A stretch of 64,000 nt of DNA. Source: Thermoleophilia bacterium (lineage in GTDB: Bacteria; Actinomycetota; Thermoleophilia; Gaiellales; Gaiellaceae). The notes under the pieces were generated by a model. The model had not been told where the DNA came from. It saw only the letters and a program-made list of their open reading frames with translations, and did not search any database. Shown one piece after another: positions 52,601 through 60,302 of the stretch (the stretch's first letter is position 1; each line of letters begins with the position of its first letter). The DNA is taken from positions 1 through 64,000 of the forward strand of contig JAHDVS010000007.1 in the NCBI GenBank assembly GCA_023382435.1, given 5' to 3'. The translations under genes and the position numbers were made by a program.

Positions 52601-54014
52601 AAGCGGGGTCGGCCTCGTAGCGGCGGGCGTGGTGAAGGCGCTCGCCGATGTCGTCCACGTCTCGGGCGCTGACGGGGGCACGGGCGCGAGCCCGCTGACG
52701 TCGATCAAGAACGCGGGCGCCCCGTGGGAGCTGGGCCTGGCCGAGACGCAGCAGGCGCTCGTCGCCAACGGCCTTCGCGGCCGGGTGCGCGTCCGCACCG
52801 ACGGCGGCTTCAAGACCGGCCGCGACGTACTCCTGGCCGCGCTGCTCGGAGCGGACGAGATGAGCTTCGGTACGGCTCTCCTGCTCGCGGAGGGCTGCCT
52901 GATGGTGCGCTCCTGCCACGTCGACACCTGCCCGGTCGGGATCGCGACGCAGCGGCCCGAGCTGCGCGAGAAGTTCGCCGGCACCCCGGAGCAGGTGATG
53001 GCGTTCCTCGTCTTCGTCGCCGAGGACGTGCGGCGGCGCCTCGCCGTGCTAGGCCTGCGTAGCCTCGGCGAGGCCGTCGGACGGGTCGACCTGCTGCGTC
53101 AGGCCGAGACCGGCGACGGGCGGGCGGACTCGCTCGACCTCGCGCCGCTGATCGCGCGGGCCGGCGACGGCCCGACCGGCTTCGTGGGGGACGCCCACAT
53201 CGAGCCCGACGGGTGGGAGCTCGGAGACCTGCTAGCCCGGGATGCGGCGCCCGCGCACGAGCGGGCCGGCCTCGTCGAGCTCGAGTACGCGATCGCGAAC
53301 ACGGATCGCACGGTCGGCGCCCGCCTTGGCGGCGAGATCGGCAAGCGGTTCGGGTCCGCCCCGCCCCCTGGCCGGGTCGTGGCGCGCTTCACGGGCGTGG
53401 CCGGCCAGAGCTTCGCCGCGTTCCTCACGGAGGGCGTCGAACTCCACCTGACGGGCGAGGCGAACGACTACGTGGGCAAGAGCATGAGCGGCGGCCTGGT
53501 CGTCGTCAGCCCGCCCGCAAACGACGCGGGCGACCCGGTGCTGCTCGGCAACACCGTCCTCTACGGCGCGACCGGCGGCGAGCTCTACTGCGCGGGCGCG
53601 GCCGGCGAGCGTTTCTGCGTTCGCAACTCCGGCGCGACCGCGGTCGTCGAGGGGGCGGGCGACCACCCCTGCGAGTACATGACCGGCGGCACCGTCGTGA
53701 TCCTCGGCTCCTACGGCCTCAACGTCGGCGCCGGCATGACCGGCGGCGAGCTGTTCCTCCACGACCCCGAGGAGCGCCTCGAGCGCCACCTGAACACCCA
53801 GCTCGTCGCCGCCTACCGCCCCGGCACCGACGAGCTCGCGCGCCTGCGCGCCCTGCTCGAGCGCCACGCGGAACTGACCGGCTCGAAGCGCGCGACCGAC
53901 CTACTCGCGCGCTTCGAGGAAGCGGCGGGCGCGTTCTGGCGGGTCGCCCCCAAGGCCGAGGTCGCCCGCATCGAATCCGAGGCCGAGAGCACGGTCGCGG
54001 GCAAGCACGCGTAG
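49656..54014 (+). CDS. gltB: Glutamate synthase large subunit
   Basis: A protein of about 1,450 residues. ERDACGIGFAADARGR holds the glutaminase cysteine that becomes the mature N-terminus. The central and FMN domains follow (MSHGALSAEAHETIA, VHVSGADGGTGASPLTSIKNAG), then CLMVRSCHVDTC with the three 3Fe-4S cysteines and the GXGXG helix domain. There is no ATG, GTG or TTG in frame before that cysteine. AGGGAAGGGAG at 49641-49651 points to ATC at 49656, so I place the start there. An internal ATG at 49887 would lose the active site. No gltD follows, so the small subunit must be elsewhere or ferredoxin is used. Confidence 0.9.
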   Translation: MRPQLHDPSIERDACGIGFAADARGRASRTIIDLLVEGLCRVRHRGATAADRKTGDGAGVLLPLPPALLPEPGAGLAMVFLRDEEARERIEAACREEGLEPRGWRDVPTDPERLGAEGRESMPRIVQLLLGPPRGLSDDEAEWRAYRARRKAERTGGAYIASLSFRTVTYKALCAAHELGEFYLDLKRPELEVPFGIFHQRFSTNTMPSWERAQPFRFLCHNGEINAIQGNVNWMRAREGNFGTADDELYHPVLDEAGSDSAMLDNALDFIVHGGRDVRHAIAMLIPPAWEGNPELPQEVRDFYRYHSGLIEPWDGPAGVVFTDGRAVGATLDRNGLRPLRYAICEDGLVVCSSEAGAVPLEGHGSVKRGKLGPGQMIAVDPRRGFEDDPRIKSWLAAKDPYGTWLEEGLIRGAAGGPIAAPEGELTPRQARFGYTREELTFFLRTIASHGHDPTYSMGDDTALAPLAGRPRPLYHYFRQRFAQVTNPPIDHLRERFVMSLRTVLGSRAPLLSNGPEVAGGIELDSFFLFPDALDQFAAIRLDATFDPGEGLFAACERLAGEAETAVRAGAGMLLISDTTPGRAPIPVLLATGVVHHRLVRSQLRTKATLVVETDEAREVHHFACLLGYGAEAICPRLALETLAQMAAADKIGGDRPSPEEAQLRLKRVVEDGVLKVMSKMGISDIASYSGAQVFEAIGLAEEVVELAFTGTPCPVGGIGFAELEREIVERVAAAAEGPKLESPGYYKWRKGGEPHETNGDVVDALHELVAAHKLRKAVGSGAGGFGLDGYHLYARYAELVTGRSPMEPRDLLEVVPAGPPVPLDEVEGVDAIVRRFSSGAMSHGALSAEAHETIAIALNRLGGMANSGEGGEDSARFRNERNCRIKQVASGRFGVTAEYAAYADELQIKVAQGSKPGEGGQLPGHKVSEEVARLRHTVAGVALISPPPHHDIYSIEDLAQLIFDLKQVNPRAAVSVKLVAESGVGLVAAGVVKALADVVHVSGADGGTGASPLTSIKNAGAPWELGLAETQQALVANGLRGRVRVRTDGGFKTGRDVLLAALLGADEMSFGTALLLAEGCLMVRSCHVDTCPVGIATQRPELREKFAGTPEQVMAFLVFVAEDVRRRLAVLGLRSLGEAVGRVDLLRQAETGDGRADSLDLAPLIARAGDGPTGFVGDAHIEPDGWELGDLLARDAAPAHERAGLVELEYAIANTDRTVGARLGGEIGKRFGSAPPPGRVVARFTGVAGQSFAAFLTEGVELHLTGEANDYVGKSMSGGLVVVSPPANDAGDPVLLGNTVLYGATGGELYCAGAAGERFCVRNSGATAVVEGAGDHPCEYMTGGTVVILGSYGLNVGAGMTGGELFLHDPEERLERHLNTQLVAAYRPGTDELARLRALLERHAELTGSKRATDLLARFEEAAGAFWRVAPKAEVARIESEAESTVAGKHA

Positions 54015-54022
54015 GAGCCGGC

Positions 54023-54457
54023 TCAGCCGCGCTCGAGCGGGTGCCGCCAGCGCAGGCCGGGAAAGCGGGCGAAGTCGCGGTCGGTCGTCGCGAGCTCGCT
54101 TCCCGACTCGATCGCGAGCGCGGCCAGGAAGGCATCCGGGACGAGGTTGCCCCTCGCGCTCACGTCGCGGCACAAACGGGCGAAGATATCCCAGTGGCGA
54201 GGCCCGGCCGCGACGGGAACCGCGTTCGGCTGCTCGCGCAGCACAGAGGCGAACTCGAGCGCCCGGTCGGGCCTCGAGGGATACGCGAACGCTCGCGGAT
54301 GCGTGACGACACGTACGAAGCCACTCAGAACGAGATCGCAGACCCCGTAGGCCACATCGGACCCGACCTGCTCGCTCAGCCACTCGCGGTAGGCGGCGTG
54401 GCCCGGAGCGTCCTTACGAAAGGCGTAGACGAGGACGTTGACGTCAGCGAGGACGAT
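54023..54457 (-). CDS. PIN-domain toxin (VapC-like) without a normal start codon
   Basis: The open frame reads IVLADVNVLVYAFRKDAPGH, the exact opening of VapC toxins with the first catalytic Asp, and runs to NLVPDAFLAALAIESG, TTDRDFARFPGLRWRHP with the later acids. A TGA lies only four codons before the ATC at 54457, and no ATG, GTG or TTG lies between. GTG at 54355 would drop the catalytic Asp. Either a rare start is used by coupling to the antitoxin gene it overlaps, or the toxin has lost its start. Confidence 0.7.
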   Translation of the reverse strand: MVLADVNVLVYAFRKDAPGHAAYREWLSEQVGSDVAYGVCDLVLSGFVRVVTHPRAFAYPSRPDRALEFASVLREQPNAVPVAAGPRHWDIFARLCRDVSARGNLVPDAFLAALAIESGSELATTDRDFARFPGLRWRHPLERG

Positions 54458-54695
54458 CGTCCTGCTCCATCAGGTCGAGCAGGGCGGCGCTGTCGTCCAG
54501 GTCGACACCGGGCTGGAGTCCGCCGCGGCCATCGACCGGGAGCTCCACCCGTGCTCGGCGGGGAAGCCCGCGGCGCCGCGCGAGCGACTCGCGCAACGCG
54601 TCTTCGACGACCTCGCTCATGCTTGTTCCGCGCTCGGCCGCGAGGCGCTTCACGTCCGCCAGTAGGGCATCGTCCAGCGTGACCGTCGTTCGCAT
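54444..54695 (-). CDS. Ribbon-helix-helix antitoxin (VapB-like)
   Basis: An 83-residue protein beginning MRTTVTLDDALLADVKRLAA, the RHH DNA-binding strand and helix, with ERGTSMSEVVEDALRESLA as second helix. The C-terminal 45 residues would bind the toxin. Its gene overlaps the toxin frame by 14 bases. A -10-like TATGCT lies seven bases before the ATG. Confidence 0.82.
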   Translation of the reverse strand: MRTTVTLDDALLADVKRLAAERGTSMSEVVEDALRESLARRRGLPRRARVELPVDGRGGLQPGVDLDDSAALLDLMEQDDRPR

Positions 54696-54702
54696 GCATC
54701 AA

Positions 54703-54729
54703 AGCATATCACTCCCGCATCATGATGCG
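54703..54729. promoter_or_regulatory. VapB promoter and palindromic operator
   Basis: CGCATCATGATGCG (54716-54729) is a perfect 14-base palindrome just upstream of TATGCT (54703-54708, minus strand). CGCATGCATC nearer the gene repeats the CGCAT half-site. The layout suits autoregulation by the RHH antitoxin. Confidence 0.55.
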
Positions 54730-55448
54730 TCGCCCGCGGACTTACCGCTCGGGACAGGAACGAGCGCTCGCCCCCGCGAGCGACGCAGCCACCACCACGT
54801 CCCGCCGGCAAGCGCCGCGGCCTGCGCGACGGTGAGGATTGCGAGCGCGGCACCGAAGTCGCTCCAGAACGCATCCGGGTAGAGGCGAAGCAGGGTGTCG
54901 GTGGAGCGGAAGCGCCAGCTGTCGCCGGCGAAGAGCGCCTCGTGGAACTGGACGAAGAAGCGGTCGAAGCTCGCGAGCATCAGCACCCCGAGGGCGGCCG
55001 CGAGCACGAGCGTCAGCCCGCCGCCGAGAACGAGCCCCCTGGCGAAGGCCGCGCGGACGCGCAGCGCCCGCAGGCCGGCGAAGGCCGCGGCGATCGCGCC
55101 GAGCGCGATCGCGTGCGCGAGCAGGATCCGCCCGACGAGGCCCCGGACGTCCGCCATGTGGGCGATCTCACGCTCGCCGAACGCCGGGCTCCCGTCGGGC
55201 AGGCTGGCCTCGCGCAGGACGTCGACTCCGTCACGGTTGACGGACTGGATCGAGCGGAGCCCGACGATCGCGAGCTCGGTTCGCTCGCTCTTCGTGAGCC
55301 CGTAGCGGTCGTCGGGAAACCCCGGCCTCGCGTACGCGACGTGGACGTACCAGCCGTTCGCGAGCAGCCAGAGCCCGTTTCCGAGCAAGAGCGCGGGGAT
55401 CGCGAGAGCGACGAGGGCCGTGAGGGAAGCGGGAAGCCACCGGCGCAC
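54720..55448 (-). CDS. DUF1461 (TIGR01906) integral membrane protein
   Basis: A 242-residue membrane protein with four hydrophobic helices. An N-terminal helix is followed by an outside loop with FPDDRYGLTKSERTELA and EREIAHMADVRGLV, then two central helices, a loop with FHEALFAGDSWRF and DTLLRLYPDAFW, and the last helix. This pattern defines the DUF1461 family, whose function is unknown. Confidence 0.8.
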   Translation of the reverse strand: MRRWLPASLTALVALAIPALLLGNGLWLLANGWYVHVAYARPGFPDDRYGLTKSERTELAIVGLRSIQSVNRDGVDVLREASLPDGSPAFGEREIAHMADVRGLVGRILLAHAIALGAIAAAFAGLRALRVRAAFARGLVLGGGLTLVLAAALGVLMLASFDRFFVQFHEALFAGDSWRFRSTDTLLRLYPDAFWSDFGAALAILTVAQAAALAGGTWWWLRRSRGRALVPVPSGKSAGDAS

Positions 55449-55527
55449 GCCGGTTCAGACTAGCGCGGCACCCCGGCCCGGACGTGGCCGACGCCGACGG
55501 CGAGCGCGCCGCCGACGAGATCCGCCT

Positions 55528-56556
55528 CTACGGGCCGCCCGCCCACGAGAAGCCGAGCGGAAGTTGCGGCGGAGCGAGTGGGCTTGCAGGGAGCCCGGGT
55601 CGCGGCTCCGGCTCGTTGTACTCGCCGGGCGCTACGTCGTTCGCGGACTCCGGGTAGAACAGGCTCGCCAGCGCCTGGATCTGCCCCCTCCCCACGCCCA
55701 GCTCGAACTGGCCGCCGCCGTACATGACGATCCCGCGCTCCTCGCAGGCCTCGATCGTCTCGAGCAGCCGGGCGAGCGACCCGAACCGCGAGGGCTTGAC
55801 GTTCAGGTAGCGCGCGGCCACCGGCAGCGCGTCGACATCGGCGAGCGAGTGGACGGGCGCGTCGAACGAGAGGCGCTGCTCGGCGCCGCGCAGCGCCTCC
55901 CGCGTCTCGTCTGTCCAGGCCGGGTCCTCGAGGACGGCGTCCGGGAACAGCTCCGCGCAGGCGCGGTAGAGATCCGGGTCGGGGGCCTGATCGACCGACG
56001 TGCCGGTGTAGTAGGCCTTGAAGTCGAGCAGGTGGACGCTGCCGGTGGCGGCGATCGCCTCCATGTAGGGGCGCTCCCAGTCGCTCGTCGGGTCGAGCTT
56101 GAAGCCGAGCTGCGGGGCGACCGCGAGCCACGCGCGCGGATCGAGACGGGTCGAGACGACGAACCGGACCGGCCGGTACTCGCGGCCGAGCGCCTCGCCC
56201 AGCGAGAGACCCCGCTGGCGAAGAGCGAGGTCGAGCGCAGCGCTCTCGAGCGCCCAGCGGCGGTAGTCGCCCGACGCCGCCCACCGCGGCGGCCCCTCGG
56301 GAAACAGCTCGAACCCGTCGAGGCGGCGCGAGAGCCCGTCGATCGTGTGGCGACCGACGAGATCGAGCCGCGGGAAGACGTCGTGATCCTCCGCGTCGTA
56401 GCTGACGTCCTCGCCGCGCCCCTCGATACCGCCGCCCTCGAGGACGACCGTCGTCGTCACCCGCGTGAAGCCGCTCGACACGTCGGTCTCCCGGCGCTCG
56501 AGACGGTAGCTCTCGAGCTCGAGCTCGAGCCCGGCGACGAGGTCGTACAGGCTCAC
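55528..56556 (-). CDS. Enolase-superfamily protein (mandelate-racemase/muconate-lactonizing fold)
   Basis: A 342-residue protein. The capping domain opens with LELESYRLERRETDVSSGF. The barrel strands end at GFKLDPT, LLDFKAYYTG, VLEDPAW, LSFDAPVHS and YLNVKPSRFG, and contain Asp, Glu and Lys residues where superfamily members place metal and general bases, but KxK and D-E-N motifs are not canonical. The reaction is unknown. It is coupled by GTGA to the sugar-dehydrogenase gene. The last ten residues are Pro/Gly-rich and the real end may be earlier. Confidence 0.7.
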   Translation of the reverse strand: MSLYDLVAGLELELESYRLERRETDVSSGFTRVTTTVVLEGGGIEGRGEDVSYDAEDHDVFPRLDLVGRHTIDGLSRRLDGFELFPEGPPRWAASGDYRRWALESAALDLALRQRGLSLGEALGREYRPVRFVVSTRLDPRAWLAVAPQLGFKLDPTSDWERPYMEAIAATGSVHLLDFKAYYTGTSVDQAPDPDLYRACAELFPDAVLEDPAWTDETREALRGAEQRLSFDAPVHSLADVDALPVAARYLNVKPSRFGSLARLLETIEACEERGIVMYGGGQFELGVGRGQIQALASLFYPESANDVAPGEYNEPEPRPGLPASPLAPPQLPLGFSWAGGP

Positions 56557-57641
56557 GAGCCGGCCAGACGGTAGATCGTTCCCTCATGGGAGACGAGCAG
56601 CATCCCGCCTCGCCACGTCTCCCCGAAGGAGACGAGCCCGGGCACGTCGAACGGCTCGCGCCGCACGCCCGCCGCCTTCCCGTTCGGTCCGGGCCTGAGG
56701 CTCCAAACGACGCCGCTGCAGTAGTCCCCGTAGAAGTAGCGCCCTCGCGCAGACGCCGCGGCCCGCCCGTGGTAGACGTACCCACCCGTGACCGAGCAGT
56801 GCCCGCCCGGGTGCCCGTACACGTGCAGCGGCGCGACGAGGGAGCCCGCCGGGTTCGGGGCCTTCGGCTCCCAGACCGCCTTGCCCTCGTAGACGTCCCA
56901 GCCGAAGTTCGCGAGCCCGGAGAAGCCGGCGGGGAGCACGTCGATCTCCTCCCACCTGCGCTGGCCGACGTCGGCGATCCAGAGGTCCCCGGTCTGCGTG
57001 TCGAACGCGTAGCGCCACGGGTTGCGCAGCCCGTAGGCGACGAGCTCGGCCTCCGGTTCGGCCGTGGCCGGGTCGAGCCGGAAGAGCTTTCCGAGCGGGC
57101 TCGCGAGGTCCTGCGCCCGGTTTCCCGGGTCGCCGCCGCCACCGCCGTCGCCGGTGCCGACGTAGAGAAGCCCGTCCGGGCCGAACGCGAGCCCGCCGCC
57201 GTTGTGATTGTCGTACGGCTGCGACACGGACATGAGCAGCCGGCGGGTCGCAGGCAGGGCCCGCTCACCGTCCGAGCGGAACTCGACGATCTCCGTATCG
57301 CCGTCGGTGTTGGTGTAGTTGACATAGAGAAGACGGTTCGTCGCGTAGTCGGGGTGGAATGCGACCGAGAGGAGCCCCTGCTCCCACCCCTCGCTGCCGA
57401 CGAGACGGCGGATGTCGAGGAAGGGCTCGGCGCGCACTATCCCGCGCACGCGCACCCGGATCACGCCGTCCTGCTCGACCACGTAGATCCGGCGCGCATC
57501 GCCCGGGGCCGCGGTGGCATGCACCGGGTGATCGAAGCCCGACGCGACGCGGACGAGACGAAGCGACGACCCTGCCGCCCCGGCCTCGGAGGCCAGCGCG
57601 AGCGCGGCTGCGGCCACGGCGATCACGAGCACGCTGCGCAC
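56553..57641 (-). CDS. PQQ-dependent sugar dehydrogenase (GSDH family), secreted
   Basis: A 362-residue beta-propeller protein with a signal peptide of about 22 residues. SGFDHPVHATAAPGD, EQGLLSVAFHPDY, NHNGGGLAFGPDGLLYVGTGDGG and GLRNPWRYAFDTQTG are the family blocks, and the NHNGG histidine lies where soluble glucose dehydrogenase has its catalytic base. Family members oxidise aldose sugars outside the cell with PQQ. The C-terminal CSVTGGYVYHG and GDYCSG cysteines could pair. Confidence 0.85.
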   Translation of the reverse strand: MRSVLVIAVAAAALALASEAGAAGSSLRLVRVASGFDHPVHATAAPGDARRIYVVEQDGVIRVRVRGIVRAEPFLDIRRLVGSEGWEQGLLSVAFHPDYATNRLLYVNYTNTDGDTEIVEFRSDGERALPATRRLLMSVSQPYDNHNGGGLAFGPDGLLYVGTGDGGGGGDPGNRAQDLASPLGKLFRLDPATAEPEAELVAYGLRNPWRYAFDTQTGDLWIADVGQRRWEEIDVLPAGFSGLANFGWDVYEGKAVWEPKAPNPAGSLVAPLHVYGHPGGHCSVTGGYVYHGRAAASARGRYFYGDYCSGVVWSLRPGPNGKAAGVRREPFDVPGLVSFGETWRGGMLLVSHEGTIYRLAGS

Positions 57642-57651
57642 GGAACCGATG

Positions 57652-58011
57652 CTAGCCGCTGTCCGTCACCTCGGAAAGGGCCTGGCGGTACTCGCGCCGG
57701 CCCGGTCTCAGCGAGACTGCCAGCTTCAGGTGGCTCGTCGCCTCGCCGGCACGGCCCTGCTTCACGAGACAGCGCCCCAGCGCGAAATGCGCGTAGTCGT
57801 TGACCGGCGAGAGCTCGAGCGCGGCCCGGAACTCCCGCTCGGCCTCCGCGAAGCGCCGGATGCGAAAGTACGCGATCCCGAGCGCCTCCCGGATCGAGGC
57901 CTTCGCGGGCTCGCGTCGCTTCGCCTTCTCGAGCGCGACGGTTGCCTGGGCGGCATCGCCCGCAGCGAGGTGGCGCCGACCCTGCTGGTAGAGCAGGTAC
58001 GTCTCGCTCAT
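57652..58011 (-). CDS. TPR-repeat protein
   Basis: A 119-residue protein made of about three tetratricopeptide repeats (YLLYQQGRRHLAAGDAAQA, ALGIAYFRIRRFAEAEREF, HFALGRCLVKQGRAGEA). It should be a protein-protein scaffold. ATGA overlap with the transglutaminase gene links it to the MoxR/DUF58 system. Confidence 0.82.
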   Translation of the reverse strand: MSETYLLYQQGRRHLAAGDAAQATVALEKAKRREPAKASIREALGIAYFRIRRFAEAEREFRAALELSPVNDYAHFALGRCLVKQGRAGEATSHLKLAVSLRPGRREYRQALSEVTDSG

Positions 58012-60302
58012 CGAACCACGAGCGAGCGCACGCTGAGCGCGCCGCGCGCGCGACTCCGGACGCCGAGGCTGCGCGCAAGCTCGCGCTCGAGAGAGGAAAG
58101 CTCCCGGCGCGCGCGTCTCGCCGACTCCCCGGCCGCCTGCGGGGGGCCGAAGCGGGCCGCGGCCGCGGCGCGCACGAAGGGGCCGGAATCGATGCCGAAG
58201 CGCCGCTCGAGCGCCACCCCGACCTCGTGCAGGGTGGCACTCCGGGAGACGTCGAGCCGCTGGTCGGCCAGGAAACCGACCAGGTCGCGCCGGCAGGCGG
58301 CAGCGGTGCGCCTCGGGTCGCGGCTCGCAAAGCGCACGAGGCTCGCGGCACGCTTGACGAGCGGCGGCAGGGCCGCAGCACCCGCGACGGCGAGGAGCAC
58401 GATCAGCGCCAGTCCGAGCCCACCGCCGGTCGAAGCTGCCTCCCCGTCGCCGCCGCCGTCGCCGATGGCCTCCGGCTCGGCGGCGCCCCGGGCCGCCCGG
58501 AGCAGCTGCTCGCGCAGGAGCGGCGAGAGGGCGCCCGACGCCACGCCGAGAGCGTTCAGGTCGCTCACCTCGAAGTCGACCGAGGACGGGGCGTACGCGG
58601 CCTCCAGCTGGCCGCGCCCCGCGGTCGGGTCGAACGCGAGCCAGCCGTACTCCGGGAACCACACCTCGACCCAGGTGTGCGCGTTGTGATCGGTGACGAC
58701 CCACTCGCCCCGGCTCTCGTCGTAGGTGCCGCTCGTGAACCCGGCCGCGACGCGCGCAGGGATCCCGATCAGCCGCAGCATCAGCGCCATCGCACCCGCG
58801 TAGTGCTGACAGTAGCCCTCCCGCGTGCGCAGGATGAAGTCGACGAGCGGCGGCACCTGCCCCAGTGGCTGTTCCGGGTGCTCGTCGTAGACGAAGCCGC
58901 CCTGCTGACGAAACCAGCTCTCGAGCGTGACCGCCGCCAGGTACGGGCTCTCGACGGCTCCGACGAGCTCCCGCGTCTGGGCGTAAACCGGCTCGTAGGC
59001 CGCGAGCAGCCCGTCCCCGGCGCGCTCGTCGAAGAGAGCGCTCACCGCACGGTGGCGCGCGGCGGTGCCAAACGCCGGGAACGCCACGCCCGGGACGACC
59101 TCGAGGAACGGACCGAGCCCCTCCGGATACTCGGCCGGCAACGCCGCCAGCTCCTTCGGCTCGATGCGAGGGGCGTAGCTCCAGACCGTGTAGCGCTGCC
59201 CTCGCTCGAGGCCGGACGGCTGGAAGACGACACCGCCGGAGGCAAGCTGCACCTCGGCGGCGCCGGGCAGGGAGAAGCGGACGGGCTGGGAGGCCGCGAG
59301 CAGATGGGTGTCGGACAGCGCAGCGATCTCGACCTGCTGGCGGATCAGGCTCTTGTCGTCGTCGGGGACGTCGGGCACGAGCGGGTCGCCGGCCGCAACC
59401 TCGAGCTCGCGCACGCGCGCGGGCGCACCGGGCCGCAGGCGCTCGCGCCAGGCGATACCCGTGTACTCGTCGAGCGTGGTCGCGCGCCAGTAGAGCGGCC
59501 GCCTGGACGACTGCACCCGCAGCACCACCGTCGGCTTCTCCGGGAACGTGATCCCGGCGTAGTTCGACGCCCACACGTAGCGGACGCCGACCGGGTCGTC
59601 GGGCCGGTCGTACAGATCCCAGCGCTGCCACGCGACGAACGCGGGCTTGGCCACCGCCTCCGAGGTCGACACCGCGATCGCCGCCACGACCAGCACGACA
59701 CCCAGGCCCGCGGCCCCCAGCCCCGCGCGAACGGTGCGACCGCCGGCCCGGGTGGCGAAGAACGTGAGCAGGAGCGCGGCGAGCACGAGCGCTCCGGTTC
59801 GGAGCGGCTGCCCGACGCCGCTCTTGGCCGCAACGGTTGCGGGAACACCGACGGCCACCACGAGCGCGAACGCAAGCGGGATCACCCTGCCGCGCATCGC
59901 GAGCAGCGAGCAGACCGCAACGCCGAGGAAGATCGCGAGGAGCACGAGCCCCGCGAGCTCGGGGAAGCCGTCCCGGCCGAAGGGCGCCCGCGCCTCGTAC
60001 ACGTCGCGGAAGCCGTCCGCCATCGCCGCGCCCACCGGCCCGAAGAACCCCTGCTCGCCTCCGGGCCCCATGTCGGTCAGGGGTACGCCGAACGCGAGGC
60101 TGGCGGCACCGATGCCGGCGAGGACGAGCGCCGGCAGAGCCGCGAGCAGGCGCCGCGTGAGCACGAGCACGAGCGCGGGCGCGAGCGCGAGCGCGAGCGC
60201 TCCGGCCACGCGCCCGGCCGACTCGCTCCCCGCCTCGAGCTCGAGCCAGACGACGGGGATGAGCGCCGCGCAGACGGCCAGCGGCACGAGCGCCCTAGCC
60301 AC
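58008..60302 (-). CDS. Transglutaminase-like membrane protein (DUF3488/transglut_core)
   Basis: A 764-residue protein. About seven N-terminal helices (residues 1-220) precede an outside transglutaminase core: REGYCQHYAGAMALMLR has the catalytic Cys, TDHNAHTWVEVWFPEYG the His and AFDPTAGRG the Asp. One more helix near residue 620 leads to a cytoplasmic tail (DUF4129-like). The GTG start overlaps the DUF58 gene. With MoxR and DUF58 it makes the classic three-gene set thought to act on cell-surface proteins. Confidence 0.88.
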   Translation of the reverse strand: MARALVPLAVCAALIPVVWLELEAGSESAGRVAGALALALAPALVLVLTRRLLAALPALVLAGIGAASLAFGVPLTDMGPGGEQGFFGPVGAAMADGFRDVYEARAPFGRDGFPELAGLVLLAIFLGVAVCSLLAMRGRVIPLAFALVVAVGVPATVAAKSGVGQPLRTGALVLAALLLTFFATRAGGRTVRAGLGAAGLGVVLVVAAIAVSTSEAVAKPAFVAWQRWDLYDRPDDPVGVRYVWASNYAGITFPEKPTVVLRVQSSRRPLYWRATTLDEYTGIAWRERLRPGAPARVRELEVAAGDPLVPDVPDDDKSLIRQQVEIAALSDTHLLAASQPVRFSLPGAAEVQLASGGVVFQPSGLERGQRYTVWSYAPRIEPKELAALPAEYPEGLGPFLEVVPGVAFPAFGTAARHRAVSALFDERAGDGLLAAYEPVYAQTRELVGAVESPYLAAVTLESWFRQQGGFVYDEHPEQPLGQVPPLVDFILRTREGYCQHYAGAMALMLRLIGIPARVAAGFTSGTYDESRGEWVVTDHNAHTWVEVWFPEYGWLAFDPTAGRGQLEAAYAPSSVDFEVSDLNALGVASGALSPLLREQLLRAARGAAEPEAIGDGGGDGEAASTGGGLGLALIVLLAVAGAAALPPLVKRAASLVRFASRDPRRTAAACRRDLVGFLADQRLDVSRSATLHEVGVALERRFGIDSGPFVRAAAAARFGPPQAAGESARRARRELSSLERELARSLGVRSRARGALSVRSLVVR

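Noticed and set aside
55449-55527. Minus-strand frame ending GALAVGVGHVRAGVPR after the enolase-type gene
   Set aside because: It is the out-of-frame continuation of a longer shadow frame in GC-rich DNA and has no start of its own.
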